DNA of 64,000 nucleotides from NCBI GenBank assembly GCA_038150225.1, contig JAYQWG010000006.1:1-64000 (forward strand). The letters run 5' to 3'. Shown here one piece after another: positions 49,847 to 58,666 of this stretch. The notes beneath the pieces are model-generated. The model was not told the DNA's origin, searched no databases, and worked only from the letters and a program-made list of their open reading frames with translations. The DNA comes from Lucifugimonas sp038150225 (GTDB lineage: Bacteria; Chloroflexota; Dehalococcoidia; Lucifugimonadales; Lucifugimonadaceae). The position numbers and the translations under genes were made by a program. Each line of letters starts with the position of its first letter. Position 1 is the stretch's first letter.

Positions 49847-50302
49847 GTGTTCAACAAACGTGTTTATCTAATCACCTTGATCGGAGCTCTCACTGCTCTT
49901 GCTCTAATCGCCTGTTCGGAAGAACAAGTGCCCACTCAAGAGCCGATCGAGTTTCACCCAACTGCAGCAGATGCAGTAGAGCGTGAAGTCCAGGAACTTC
50001 CAACTGCAGCCGCTGAAGCGCCATCAGAAGACGGTGACGCAGCAGCAGGTGAGAGCCTGTTCGTCAGCTGCAGCAGCTGCCATTCGACAACTGACGCGAA
50101 AGTCGTTGGACCTGGTCTTGGTGGAGTATTCGAGCGAGCCAGCTCTCGAACATCACTTGATGCGGAAGCCTACCTCGAAGAGTCAATTCGCCAACCAGGT
50201 GCGTACGTCGTGGACGGTTTCCCACCAGTAATGCCTAGCTTCGATTACCTCAGTGACGATGACATCCAGAACCTCATCGCGTACTTGAAGACGTTGAACT
50301 AG
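49847..50302 (+). CDS. Class I cytochrome c lipoprotein
   Basis: 151 residues from GTG 49847, which has AAGGA 6 nt upstream; the frame open from 49760 is longer but unsupported. The signal peptide ends in a lipobox (LALIAC, Cys23), then an acidic Ala/Glu/Pro linker, then a mono-haem domain with CSSCH (75-79) and axial Met129 in FPPVMPSF. The ending DDDIQNLIAYLKTL is the usual C-terminal helix. It is a membrane-tethered electron carrier on the outer face of the membrane, comparable to small cytochromes feeding a terminal oxidase. A strong terminator follows. Confidence 0.9.
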   Translation: MFNKRVYLITLIGALTALALIACSEEQVPTQEPIEFHPTAADAVEREVQELPTAAAEAPSEDGDAAAGESLFVSCSSCHSTTDAKVVGPGLGGVFERASSRTSLDAEAYLEESIRQPGAYVVDGFPPVMPSFDYLSDDDIQNLIAYLKTLN

Positions 50303-50321
50303 GGATCGTTCTCAGAAATCG

Positions 50322-50357
50322 AAAGGTCGCGCTGCTAATGGCGGTGCGACCTTTTTA
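50322..50357 (+). terminator. Rho-independent terminator after the cytochrome c gene
   Basis: AAAGGTCGC (50322-50330) pairs with GCGACCTTT (50346-50354), followed by more T. It begins 20 bp after the stop and also faces the convergent larB gene. Confidence 0.85.
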
Positions 50358-50368
50358 ATTGCTGAAAA

Positions 50369-51154
50369 TTACGCCCAAGTTGCTCCCACTATGGATGCAG
50401 CCTGGTATCCGGCACCGAAACCGTTGTCGATGTTTACTACTGATACTCCCGGTGCACATGAGTTCAGCATGGCGAGCAGGGCAGTGACACCACCCATGCT
50501 TGTCCCGTAGCCAACAGAGGTTGGAAGGGCTATGACCGGCGCTTTTACGAGTCCGCCCACTACACTTGGCAGGGCGCCTTCCATTCCTGCAACTACGACG
50601 AGTACACGTGAGTCGGTCAAATCATCAATCCGACTGGAAAGGCGGTGAAGTCCCGCGACTCCCACATCAGTGATGAGTTTCACCTCACAACCCATCAGAG
50701 TCGCAGTAAGTACGGCTTCTTTCGCAATTGGAAGATCTGACGTACCGGCTGCTACGACTGTGACACCTGTGAGTAACGATTTTTGAGGACGCTCGTCAGC
50801 CCAAATGGCTCTGCTCGATTCATCCCAAACAGCGGTGGGAACGGATTGATTCACAAGTTCGAACGCTTCTTCTGAAGATTTCGTCACCAGCACTACCTGA
50901 TTTTCATCGAAAATCCTGGCAGCGATTTCAGCAGTCTGTTTTGGAGTTTTACTTAGCCCGTATACAACTTCAGGGAATCCAACTCTTTCACCGCGTTTGT
51001 GGTCCAGTGTGGCGAAATCTAGACCAGCAGGATCTTGTCGCTGATCAGTGTGACCGGCATCAGAAACTAATTGAAGAATCCGAACTGCCTCATCTGGACT
51101 GATTTCGCCAGTCGCAACTCGTTGGAGTGTTGTTTGAATGTCAAGTTCAGTCAT
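50369..51154 (-). CDS. larB: LarB, pyridinium-3,5-biscarboxylic acid mononucleotide synthase
   Basis: 261 residues from ATG 51154. LarB carboxylates and hydrolyses nicotinic acid adenine dinucleotide in the first step of nickel-pincer-nucleotide (NPN) cofactor synthesis. The C-terminal PurE-like domain shows VVAAGTSDLPIAKEAVLTATLMGCEV, VVVAGMEGALPSVVGGLV, ALPTSVGYGTSMGGVTALLAMLNSCAPG and VVNIDNGFGAG. The N-terminus RVATGEISPDEAVRIL is also family-typical. LarC, LarE and the NPN-dependent racemase LarA are not in the window. The frame from 51202 adds residues without similarity. Confidence 0.9.
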   Translation of the reverse strand: MTELDIQTTLQRVATGEISPDEAVRILQLVSDAGHTDQRQDPAGLDFATLDHKRGERVGFPEVVYGLSKTPKQTAEIAARIFDENQVVLVTKSSEEAFELVNQSVPTAVWDESSRAIWADERPQKSLLTGVTVVAAGTSDLPIAKEAVLTATLMGCEVKLITDVGVAGLHRLSSRIDDLTDSRVLVVVAGMEGALPSVVGGLVKAPVIALPTSVGYGTSMGGVTALLAMLNSCAPGVSVVNIDNGFGAGYQAASIVGATWA

Positions 51155-51265
51155 GTACGCCCAGGATGAATCGTGAGGAATTGAATGGTACAGGTAGATC
51201 ACCCACTCAAAGTCTGCTCCAACGCTCTATCTTGCTCAATCAACCCGAACGCACGCCGCCGTTAA

Positions 51266-51295
51266 TTGACCAGACCTTGTGGTCGTCCATATACT
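51266..51295 (+). promoter_or_regulatory. Sigma-70 promoter candidate for dnaN
   Basis: TTGACC (51266-51271) and TATACT (51290-51295) with an 18-bp spacer, about 84 bp before ATG 51379. The spacer contains GACCA/TGGTC as a short inverted repeat around the centre, a possible control site. Confidence 0.55.
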
Positions 51296-51378
51296 TCCAC
51301 CTCCATTTTGCGGTTGTAGAGCGCGCACACACGTCGCGCCTGTTCGGTCATTCGCCCTTGAGCACGTAGAGGAAACGC

Positions 51379-52512
51379 ATGCAGGTTACTTGCCTTCGAG
51401 AGAATCTAAGCAGAGGTCTTGCCAATGTGAGTCGCGCAGTAGCGAGTAGAGCGACTCTTCCTGTTACGCAGAACGTCCTTCTCGAAGGAGATAACGGTCA
51501 GCTCAAACTCACTGCAACCAATACTGAGATCTCAATAAGCACCTGGATTGGTGCTCAAATCGAAGGTGAAGGTTCGATCACAGTTCCGGCACGAATGTTG
51601 ACTGACTTCGTCAACTCGCTGCCAGGTGAGACTGTAACAATTGATTTCCAACCCGAATCTGCGGGCGTTAAAGTCTCCAGTGGCAAGTTCAATGGAGACA
51701 TTTCGGGCATACCGGCAGAAGAGTTCCCTCCGATCCCTGAAGTTTCAGGGGGTGTCTCAGTCGCTATCCCGGCAGATGCCTTCAAAGGTGCGCTGGAACG
51801 GGTAGTTTTCGCTGCCGCAACCGATGATTCTCGTCCGGTACTAACTGGCGTGAAAATCGAGCTGAAAGAAAAGTCATTCATCGTCGCTGCTGCTGACGGA
51901 TTCCGACTTGCCGTAGAGACCGGCGAACTTGCCGAAGCAATTGATGGCGAGATTGGAATTATCGTGCCAGCTAAAACGCTTGCTGAAGTGGAGAGATTGC
52001 TCGGGGACGGGAGTTCAACCATTTCACTCTCGACTGACAGCAATGATCGTTCAGCCAAGTTCCGCCTCGATTCTTCTGAGATTGTCACATCTCTGGTGCA
52101 AGGCACGTTCCCTGACTACGAGAAACTTATACCAACCAGCTGGTCTACCAGGGCATCAATCGATCTTAGCCAGATGTCACAGGCCACCAGGGCGGCATCT
52201 ATCTTCGCTCGCGATGGAAGCGGCATCATCAGGATCATGATCAATCCTGGAGAAGCAGACGCTGCGGGAGCTGTGAAGGTTATCGCTCGTGCTGAGGAAG
52301 TTGGGGCCAATGAGAACGAAGTGGAAGCTTCAGTCGAGGGCGACGAAACTAAGATCGCATTCAACAGCAAGTTCCTCTCCGACGTTCTAAACGTGATCGA
52401 AGGTGATGATGTGAAGCTGGAAACCACTACACCATCGAGCCCAGGTGTCTTCCGATCTCCCAAACATGAGAACTACACCCACGTAGTGATGCCAATGTTT
52501 GTGCAGTGGTAA
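51379..52512 (+). CDS. dnaN: DNA polymerase III beta subunit (sliding clamp)
   Basis: 377 residues, the normal clamp length. The three repeated clamp domains are recognisable: MQVTCLRENLSRGLANVSRAVASRATLPVTQNVLLEG with ISISTWIGAQIEGEGSITVPARMLTDFVNSLP; FKGALERVVFAAATDDSRPVLTGVKIE with AADGFRLAVETGEL; and the closing VIEGDDVKLETTTPSSPGVFR with YTHVVMPMFVQW, where the usual PM(R/M) end is present. It encircles DNA as a dimer and tethers the replicative polymerase. AGAGGAA precedes ATG 51379. It is not next to dnaA or recF here and has its own promoter and terminator. Confidence 0.95.
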   Translation: MQVTCLRENLSRGLANVSRAVASRATLPVTQNVLLEGDNGQLKLTATNTEISISTWIGAQIEGEGSITVPARMLTDFVNSLPGETVTIDFQPESAGVKVSSGKFNGDISGIPAEEFPPIPEVSGGVSVAIPADAFKGALERVVFAAATDDSRPVLTGVKIELKEKSFIVAAADGFRLAVETGELAEAIDGEIGIIVPAKTLAEVERLLGDGSSTISLSTDSNDRSAKFRLDSSEIVTSLVQGTFPDYEKLIPTSWSTRASIDLSQMSQATRAASIFARDGSGIIRIMINPGEADAAGAVKVIARAEEVGANENEVEASVEGDETKIAFNSKFLSDVLNVIEGDDVKLETTTPSSPGVFRSPKHENYTHVVMPMFVQW

Positions 52513-52536
52513 GAACCAGGTAGTTTCTAATCAATT

Positions 52537-52564
52537 GGGAGTGCGCAAATTGCACTCCCTTTTT
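52537..52564 (+). terminator. Rho-independent terminator after dnaN
   Basis: GGGAGTGC pairs with GCACTCCC around a 7-nt loop and is followed by five T. It lies 24 bp after the dnaN stop and immediately before the convergent TrkH-type gene. Confidence 0.92.
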
Positions 52565-52566
52565 GT

Positions 52567-54216
52567 TTAACCGATGCGAATTCGCTCACTGGCGTACCTG
52601 ATTGAATCCGGGCGTTCACGGCTTGCCATGAACAAAGCAAGGGTGATCGGTCCAAAACGTCCGGTAAACATCGCGATCGAGACAATAAACCTGGCCGGAG
52701 CGTTCAAATCTGGAGTTGCGCCAGCTGACCAACCAACTGTTCCAAATGCAGAGATCATTTCAAACATCCCTGTTTTGAAATCCAGATCAGGTTGTACTGC
52801 GAAAAGCGCCACAATAAGGGCCAATACTGCCGCCGACGCCGTCGCACCAACCGCCATTGCGCGTTGAACGTTGGGTCTAGGGATTTCCCGGCCAAATACG
52901 GTGGTCCTGTTACGACCGCTAAATATGGCGATTGAGGCGATCAACACAACCATGAACGTGCTGACCTTGATGCCACCGGCCGTTGATGCACTCGCGCCCC
53001 CTACGAACATCAGGCCTTCTGAAATGCTGATGTTCGCCGTGTGCAAATCACTGTATTTGACGGTAGAAAAACCAGAGGTTCTGTTCACCGTGTGGAACGC
53101 ACCTTGCGTCAGCTTGCTTCGAACTGATTCATTCCCGATAGTTGCGTCGTTGTTCCATTCGAGCGCCAGAAAGCTTGCGAAACCGATTGTCAGCATTACA
53201 GCGATTCCGACCAACACGAGTTTGGTATCGAGAGTGAGATCACGCCAGCGTCGGATTCGAATGAAGTAAGCGAGAGCAGCGTAACTAACAGAACCTACAA
53301 GGAAAAATATTCCAACGATCTTGAGAGACTGGATATCCCGGGTAAACCCGACCATCACTTCCAGAACGCCGAGACCGATTGCTGCCATCACACCTACCGC
53401 GATCAACGTACGTCGGGAAAGCAGTGCAGAGCGTCTCCACTGGCGTAGCACGACCACGTTAGCGAGCACGGCATAACTACTGGAACCGAGAAGGATCATA
53501 AAACCGATGATGAGGAGAGAAGGAATGTCTCGACTCAACCCGATAAGGCTGTCGCCACCCATCAGTTCGTTCGGTAGGATTTCGAACCCGGCATTGTTGA
53601 ACGCAGAAATAGCGGTAAAAACGCTCTGCCAAATCCCTTCACCGAGAGACATTCCAGGCCAGATTGGAGCGATCACGTACCAACGGATGAATATCAGTAC
53701 CGCACCGATAATCTGAACGACGATCGCCATCAGGATGATATTGCGCGCAAGCGACGCTATCGTTCCCAGTCGATTGTCGTCTAGTCCGGCCCCAACGACC
53801 AATCGTCCTTCCAGGCTAGATCTTCGACCCGTGATAAACAGCAGAAACGCTGCTCCGGTCATGAATCCCAGACCACCAATAAAAATCAGAACAGCCAGAA
53901 CTGCTTCGCCAAATGCAGTCCAAGCTTCGCGAGTGTCAACAACGACCAGTCCAGTTCCGGTCATGGCGGAAACAGAGGTAAACCAGGTTGTTACAGGCGA
54001 GAGGAACTCACCTTCAGTGTTTGCAACCGGGAGTGACAGCAGAAGTGCCCCAACTAAGGCCACTGCAAAAAAGCTGTAAACGAGCAGCATCGGGGATGTT
54101 GGGCCACGAACCGATACCTCTCGTCGCTCGACATGCGCGCGAATCGGTGACATTTCCGCCTGGCGCGGACGCCTTACTACTCGGTCACCGGGTTTTGTCG
54201 TCAATCGATTCTGCAT
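52567..54216 (-). CDS. trkH: TrkH/KtrB-type potassium channel subunit
   Basis: 549 residues with about ten membrane helices in four MPM repeats. The four selectivity-filter loops are visible in order: SAMTGTGLVVVD, FNNAGFEILP, NRTSGFSTVKYS and ISAFGTVGWSAGA. A long basic N-terminal extension (residues 1-38, many Arg) precedes the first span. It imports K+ with Na+ or H+ coupling and normally needs a cytoplasmic TrkA/KtrA ring for gating; no such gene is in the window. It is convergent with dnaN, with 2 bp between its stop and the T run of the dnaN terminator. Confidence 0.92.
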   Translation of the reverse strand: MQNRLTTKPGDRVVRRPRQAEMSPIRAHVERREVSVRGPTSPMLLVYSFFAVALVGALLLSLPVANTEGEFLSPVTTWFTSVSAMTGTGLVVVDTREAWTAFGEAVLAVLIFIGGLGFMTGAAFLLFITGRRSSLEGRLVVGAGLDDNRLGTIASLARNIILMAIVVQIIGAVLIFIRWYVIAPIWPGMSLGEGIWQSVFTAISAFNNAGFEILPNELMGGDSLIGLSRDIPSLLIIGFMILLGSSSYAVLANVVVLRQWRRSALLSRRTLIAVGVMAAIGLGVLEVMVGFTRDIQSLKIVGIFFLVGSVSYAALAYFIRIRRWRDLTLDTKLVLVGIAVMLTIGFASFLALEWNNDATIGNESVRSKLTQGAFHTVNRTSGFSTVKYSDLHTANISISEGLMFVGGASASTAGGIKVSTFMVVLIASIAIFSGRNRTTVFGREIPRPNVQRAMAVGATASAAVLALIVALFAVQPDLDFKTGMFEMISAFGTVGWSAGATPDLNAPARFIVSIAMFTGRFGPITLALFMASRERPDSIRYASERIRIG

Positions 54217-54375
54217 TGGCTAGCCGTTGAGACAAGCTGATAATTCAAGCAAGCTTACAACGATTTGAAATTATCCCTGACACAGGGCTTCTTCTGTGGT
54301 CGTTGAGCGGGGTAAACGGTCAATTATTCACTCCGTAAGAATCTCATTTGGGATCACAACAGGTAGCATTCCCTA

Positions 54376-54687
54376 ATGCGTTGGTTATCGATACTTGTGG
54401 TTACGGCGGGTCTGGTGCTGATTGGTTTTGCGATCACACAGATCGCACTTCGTGATCCTTCAGTCACAGGGCACTTAGTTGAGGTTGAGTCTAATGGGCT
54501 GACGACATTTTCATCCCTGGTAGTCAGAGATGAAGATGGTGAACTCTGGACATTCGAAGGACAGGGAACATTTACTGGGTTCACACCTTCACATCTCAAC
54601 GAACACAAATTCCTGGGCGAGACCGTCACCATCGAATACTCAGAACGTGAAGACGGCACCCTGACCGTCACGAAGATTTCCGACTAG
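54376..54687 (+). CDS. Small membrane-anchored beta-rich protein, family not recognised
   Basis: 103 residues. One N-terminal hydrophobic span (about 3-24, WLSILVVTAGLVLIGFAITQIAL) is followed by a soluble part rich in beta-forming residues (VEVESNGLTTFSSLVVRDEDGELWTFEGQG and VTIEYSEREDGTLTVTKI), possibly an OB-like or small barrel domain facing outward. There is no lipobox, no cysteines and no metal motif. The start lies 159 bp from the divergent TrkH-type gene, so the two may share control. I cannot assign a function. Confidence 0.6.
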   Translation: MRWLSILVVTAGLVLIGFAITQIALRDPSVTGHLVEVESNGLTTFSSLVVRDEDGELWTFEGQGTFTGFTPSHLNEHKFLGETVTIEYSEREDGTLTVTKISD

Positions 54688-54841
54688 GAATTTCACTCAC
54701 GTTAGGTTCATTGCCAGGTCAGCACGATTCAGATGTGAGTGACGTTCAAAAATACATATCAAACACAGCCATGTTCATCGCAACTCGGCGTAATATCAAC
54801 ACCGCTTTATTGATCAACCCGTTTATTGAACTGAGTTTGAG

Positions 54842-55762
54842 ATGCCCGTACCTTCCAGTGATCCGATAATCGTTGCCCCTACAAATATGCCGTTTCGTGC
54901 AGATGAATCACTAGATCTTGATGCGCTGGCTAGAAATGTAGATAAGTTCAGCAGCACAGCGCTCTCTGGCTTTGTCGTGGGTAGCTATGGCGGTGAAGAA
55001 TTCCACATGGGGGAACCAGAAAAGGTTTCAGCCATCAAGACAGTTGTTGAAGCGCACGCTGGTAGGCGTTTCGTGATCGCCGGTATTGATGCACTCTCTC
55101 CAACGGAAGCGGTCAGGCTCTCGAACCTGTACGCCGAAGCTGGTGCAGATATGGTTCGTGTACGCATTCCTCCGGCCACAGGACGAGGTAACACTGCACC
55201 TATTCAGGACTATTTCGAACAGGTGACTGAAGGCAGTCCGGTGCCAGTCGTTGTTATCCACCAACCCAAAACGGCGATGAGTGTCGATGTAACTCCTGAT
55301 GAACTACGCGACATCACCTCAATGAACAACGTCTTTGCGTACATCATGTCGCTCAACTACCGCTATGAGTGCCGGATGCCGGCGTTCGTAGACGATAAGG
55401 TGAAGTTCTGGACGTGTAATGGAACACTCCTGATGCCAGGGGGCATGATCGGTGCCGTTGGAGCCTGTCTCTTATTCGGAAACTGGGGTCCGCACATTGC
55501 CAGAGACATCATTCAGGCGTGCCTGGATGGTCGGTACGCTGAGGCCCGCGAGATGCAAGAGCGGATCAACCATATCGACTTCCTGGGCATGTCTTGGGGC
55601 GTAGGCGTACAGAAAGCCGGACTCAATCTGATGGGGTATGAGGGTACAGTGCCAAGACGACCAAACTTGCCACTCAGTGACGCTCAGTTGTCAGAGCTCA
55701 AAGATGCGCTCATCGAAGCAGGCATCATGAACTCGGATGGGACTCCCGCACCGCAGATCTAG
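54842..55762 (+). CDS. Dihydrodipicolinate synthase-family protein lacking the Schiff-base lysine
   Basis: 306 residues of the DapA/N-acetylneuraminate lyase TIM-barrel family. The N-terminus DPIIVAPTNMPFRADESLDLDALARNVDKF and GFVVGSYGGEEFHMGEPEKVSAI fit the family, and FVIAGIDALSPTEAVRLSNLYAEAGADMVRV is characteristic. The catalytic Tyr (usual YNxP) is His140 (VVIHQPKT), and the Schiff-base Lys (usual GIKEAS) is Ile168 (FAYIMS). Standard aldolase chemistry is therefore not expected. It starts an operon with an RraA-like and an enolase-superfamily gene. A CACTCAC/GTGAGTG repeat (54697-54703, 54736-54742) lies upstream. Confidence 0.82.
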   Translation: MPVPSSDPIIVAPTNMPFRADESLDLDALARNVDKFSSTALSGFVVGSYGGEEFHMGEPEKVSAIKTVVEAHAGRRFVIAGIDALSPTEAVRLSNLYAEAGADMVRVRIPPATGRGNTAPIQDYFEQVTEGSPVPVVVIHQPKTAMSVDVTPDELRDITSMNNVFAYIMSLNYRYECRMPAFVDDKVKFWTCNGTLLMPGGMIGAVGACLLFGNWGPHIARDIIQACLDGRYAEAREMQERINHIDFLGMSWGVGVQKAGLNLMGYEGTVPRRPNLPLSDAQLSELKDALIEAGIMNSDGTPAPQI

Positions 55763-55821
55763 GTGTATCTTTATCCGTCGCGAAATTTTGTTGCTGGGCA
55801 TTGTGTCCGGTAGGAGAACCC

Positions 55822-56631
55822 ATGAAGTTAACTAACCCCGAGATGATTCGTGCCGTCACACGTGAGTGGGATGGTGAGCGAGATGCGAACGGCCGTCCTT
55901 TGGTTCCAGACGACATTCTGGAACGAATGAAATTGGTAACTACCGAAGAAGCATGGGGGACATGCAAACGGAACGGTTACCACTGGCAGTTCGCAGGCGA
56001 TTGGATGAACCTTCATCCAGACCGAGTCATCGTCGGCAGGGCTGTGACTTGCCGATGGGTTCCCCGCCGACCCGATGTGCACGACTCAATCGATAAACAG
56101 GGAGAAGCGGATGGTCGCGTTGGCTTTCAAAACTCCTGGGTGATCGACGAGCTGGAACAAAAAGATCTAATCGTGGTTGATTTGTTCGGCAAGGTTTATA
56201 ACGGAACGTTTGCCGGCGACAACCTGGCAACAGCGATTAAATCCCGTTCCGGCACCGGCATGGTTATCGATGGTGGTATTCGAGACACGCAAAGAATTCT
56301 CCAGATGGACGAGTTCAATGCCTTTGTGAGAGGTATCGATCCGAGCGCAATCCTCGATGTGAGCATGCCAGAGATCAACGGCATCACTCGCATCGGAGAA
56401 GCGACGTGCGTCCCGGGTGACGTTGTACTCGGTACCAGTTCAGGCGTGATCTTTATCCCGCCTCACCTCGCGCAAGAAGTTGTTGAGCGCTCGGAGAACA
56501 TCAGACTCAAGGACGAGTTTGGTCAACAGCGAATTCGTGAAGGTGTCTACACTCCTGGCGAGGTTGACCGCGAATTCTCCGATGAAATGAACAAAGATTT
56601 TGAAGAATGGAAAGCGAATCGGCTTTCTTAG
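55822..56631 (+). CDS. RraA-like/4-hydroxy-4-methyl-2-oxoglutarate aldolase-family protein
   Basis: 269 residues. The RraA/HMG-aldolase fold is shown by VIVGRAVTCRWVPRRPDVHDS, DLIVVDLFGKVYNGTFAGDNLATAIKSRSGTGMVIDGGIRDTQRI (the substrate/metal-binding Gly-Asp-Asn and GGIRD motifs) and VVLGTSSGVIFIPPHLAQEV. Enzymatic members cleave 4-hydroxy-2-oxo acids to pyruvate. ATG 55822 has AGGAG 5 nt upstream. It lies 59 bp after the DapA-like gene and 42 bp before an enolase-superfamily gene, so together they probably degrade an acid sugar: dehydration, then retro-aldol cleavage. Confidence 0.88.
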   Translation: MKLTNPEMIRAVTREWDGERDANGRPLVPDDILERMKLVTTEEAWGTCKRNGYHWQFAGDWMNLHPDRVIVGRAVTCRWVPRRPDVHDSIDKQGEADGRVGFQNSWVIDELEQKDLIVVDLFGKVYNGTFAGDNLATAIKSRSGTGMVIDGGIRDTQRILQMDEFNAFVRGIDPSAILDVSMPEINGITRIGEATCVPGDVVLGTSSGVIFIPPHLAQEVVERSENIRLKDEFGQQRIREGVYTPGEVDREFSDEMNKDFEEWKANRLS

Positions 56632-56673
56632 TTCTCCAAGTTTGAAGAAAGTAGTTAGTTAGAACAGGAAATC

Positions 56674-57978
56674 ATGGCAGATCAGAATTCAAGTGCACTT
56701 GATCAGGTTAAGACTTCGTCTAGTCCTTCCGATTTGAGGATCACCGACATGCGTATCGCTGTCGTTGGTGGCGGTGGATGGCGATGGCCGATCATCAAGC
56801 TGGAGACGAACCAGGGACTGGTGGGGATCGGTGAAGTACGTGACGGTGCTTCCGCTCGTTACGCGCTGATGCTCAAGAGCCGACTCCTCGGTGAGAACCC
56901 ATGTGACATCGACCGACTCTTCCAGAAGATCAAGCAGTTTGGTGGTCACGGTCGACTCGGTGGTGGTGTTTGTGGTGTCGAAATGGCACTCTGTGACCTC
57001 GCTGGTAAGGCGTACGGCGTTCCTGCATACATGTTTGCCGGTGGAAAGTACCGCGACAAGGTCAAGGTCTACTCAGACACTCCATCACTAAAAGACCCGG
57101 AAGAAATGGGCAAGGCGCTCAAAGGTCGCATGGATCGTGGTTTTGAGTTCCTCAAGATGGACATTGGTCTCTGGATTGCTTCGGAATTCGAAAACGGTGT
57201 GATTAACAAAAAGGAAATCGCAGAGTCGGCAACTTTGATGCACCCATTCACGGGTATCCAGGTGTCTGACTACGGAATCTCCAAGATGGTCGAGTACGTT
57301 GAAACCGTACGGTCAATCATCGGGTACGAAATTCCTCTGGCATCTGACCACTTCGGTCACATGGGTGTCGAGAACGCCATCCGAATCGGTAAGGCACTCG
57401 ATAAGTTCACGCTCGCCTGGTACGAGGACATGATTCCATGGCAGTTTGTTGACCAGTGGAAGATGCTCAAAGAGGGTGTGGACACCCCGGTGTGCACAGG
57501 TGAGGACATTTACCTCAAAGAAGGATTCGAGCCGCTCGTTGAGGCTCGAGCAATCTCGGTTGCCCACCCTGACCTTGCTACTTCTGGTGGAATTATTGAG
57601 ACCAAGCGAATCGCAGACTACTGCCGAGACGCTGGTATCGGTGTTGCGCTTCACCAGGCGGGGTCGCCTGTGGTTGCCATGGCTAACGCACATTCAGCCA
57701 TGGCAATGGAGAACTTCATTGCCCTCGAAATGCACTCTGTAGACAACCCTTGGTGGGATGATCTTGTTGAACTTCAAGGTCAAGACGGACCGATGATCAA
57801 GGACGGTTACGTAACCGTGACTGATGCACCTGGTCTTGGACTTGAACTGAACGAAGAGGCAATCAAAGAACATCTTGCTGAGGCGAGTGCAAAGCGCCAC
57901 GCTGTGTACCCAACTGGTGCATTTGAGGACACCTCTGAGTGGGATGACCTCGATGCACACGACCGAGTTTGGAGCTAA
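56674..57978 (+). CDS. Mandelate racemase/muconate lactonizing (enolase superfamily) enzyme
   Basis: 434 residues, longer than the other paralogues because of an N-terminal extension (about 25) and a helix-rich insert after LWIASEFENGVINKKE. Mg ligands: Asp in LASDHFGHMG, Glu in LAWYEDMIPWQF and Glu in VCTGEDIYLKEGF. Base candidates are Lys in FLKMDIGLW and His in VALHQAGSPV. The capping-domain start reads ITDMRIAVVGGGGWRWPIIKLETNQGLVGIGE. ATG 56674 has AGGAA upstream. It is the third gene of the operon begun by the DapA-like protein and is followed by a strong terminator. Probably an acid-sugar dehydratase. Confidence 0.9.
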   Translation: MADQNSSALDQVKTSSSPSDLRITDMRIAVVGGGGWRWPIIKLETNQGLVGIGEVRDGASARYALMLKSRLLGENPCDIDRLFQKIKQFGGHGRLGGGVCGVEMALCDLAGKAYGVPAYMFAGGKYRDKVKVYSDTPSLKDPEEMGKALKGRMDRGFEFLKMDIGLWIASEFENGVINKKEIAESATLMHPFTGIQVSDYGISKMVEYVETVRSIIGYEIPLASDHFGHMGVENAIRIGKALDKFTLAWYEDMIPWQFVDQWKMLKEGVDTPVCTGEDIYLKEGFEPLVEARAISVAHPDLATSGGIIETKRIADYCRDAGIGVALHQAGSPVVAMANAHSAMAMENFIALEMHSVDNPWWDDLVELQGQDGPMIKDGYVTVTDAPGLGLELNEEAIKEHLAEASAKRHAVYPTGAFEDTSEWDDLDAHDRVWS

Positions 57979-58003
57979 CTCCAACAACGAGTCGAAGAAC
58001 TAG

Positions 58004-58042
58004 AAGAAGGCTGTCGCTATTTGCGGCGGCCTTCTTTCTTTT
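58004..58042 (+). terminator. Rho-independent terminator after the DapA-like/RraA/enolase operon
   Basis: A 14-bp stem with two wobble pairs (58004-58017 with 58023-58036) around a 5-nt loop, followed by a T-rich run to 58042. It begins 25 bp after the stop. Confidence 0.88.
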
Positions 58043-58129
58043 TGTCAACAACTCAAATTCAAATAGTTACGAAACCGTGTAAAAAATCACTTGGCACCAA
58101 GTAGTCGTTGAGTACGAAACTTCTGAAAC

Positions 58130-58579
58130 CTAGAAGCGGGATAGGCTCAGGGCTAGCTCGACGTCTGTGAAAGTCTCAAGGAGCAACGCGTCGACTCCGG
58201 CCGCTATCAACGCCTCTATCTGCCTACGGTAGTTGTCGACGGTTACTCCACCGGGACCGATAGATCCAACAACGAACACAGTTTCCGTATTTGGAAACTG
58301 CTGGCGATGAGTACTGATAGCTCCGCGGGCGATCTCCGCTGCGGCTAGGTTTATTGAACGGGTGTTTTCAGCGTTACCAGATGCCAGCAACTCCAGTTCG
58401 TTCGCTGCAAACGTGTTTGCAGTAAGAACCCTCGCTCCAGACGCTAGGCTCACAAGGTGAATTCCCTCGATCATGTCAGGGTTCGCGAGGTTCAGAGCTT
58501 CAAACGGATACTCAGGTGAAGCGAGCCGGCCTGTTAGTTGGAAAATATGCGACCCCATCCCGCCGTCGGCAAGGATCAC
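58130..58579 (-). pseudogene. Truncated homocysteine S-methyltransferase-like gene
   Basis: 149 residues matching only the N-terminal half of the homocysteine methyltransferase (Pfam S-methyl_trans) barrel: ILADGGMGSHIFQ, HLVSLASGARVLTANTFAANELEL, VFVVGSIGPGG and VDALLLETFTDVELALS, then a stop. Full enzymes have about 300 residues and carry the zinc Cys ligands (GCC motif) in the missing half. Upstream, the in-frame codons spell FLEQLNDG, the family's usual beginning, directly after a TAG and with no start codon except GTG 58579. Both ends look damaged, so I call it a remnant; other frames beyond the stop show no continuation. Confidence 0.7.
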
Positions 58580-58666
58580 GCCATCATTGAGTTGTTCGAG
58601 GAACTAAGAATGCAACAGGACCTCTTTTGCTTGATCGTAACGAGAAAGAAGCAGGGTGCCTGATTG

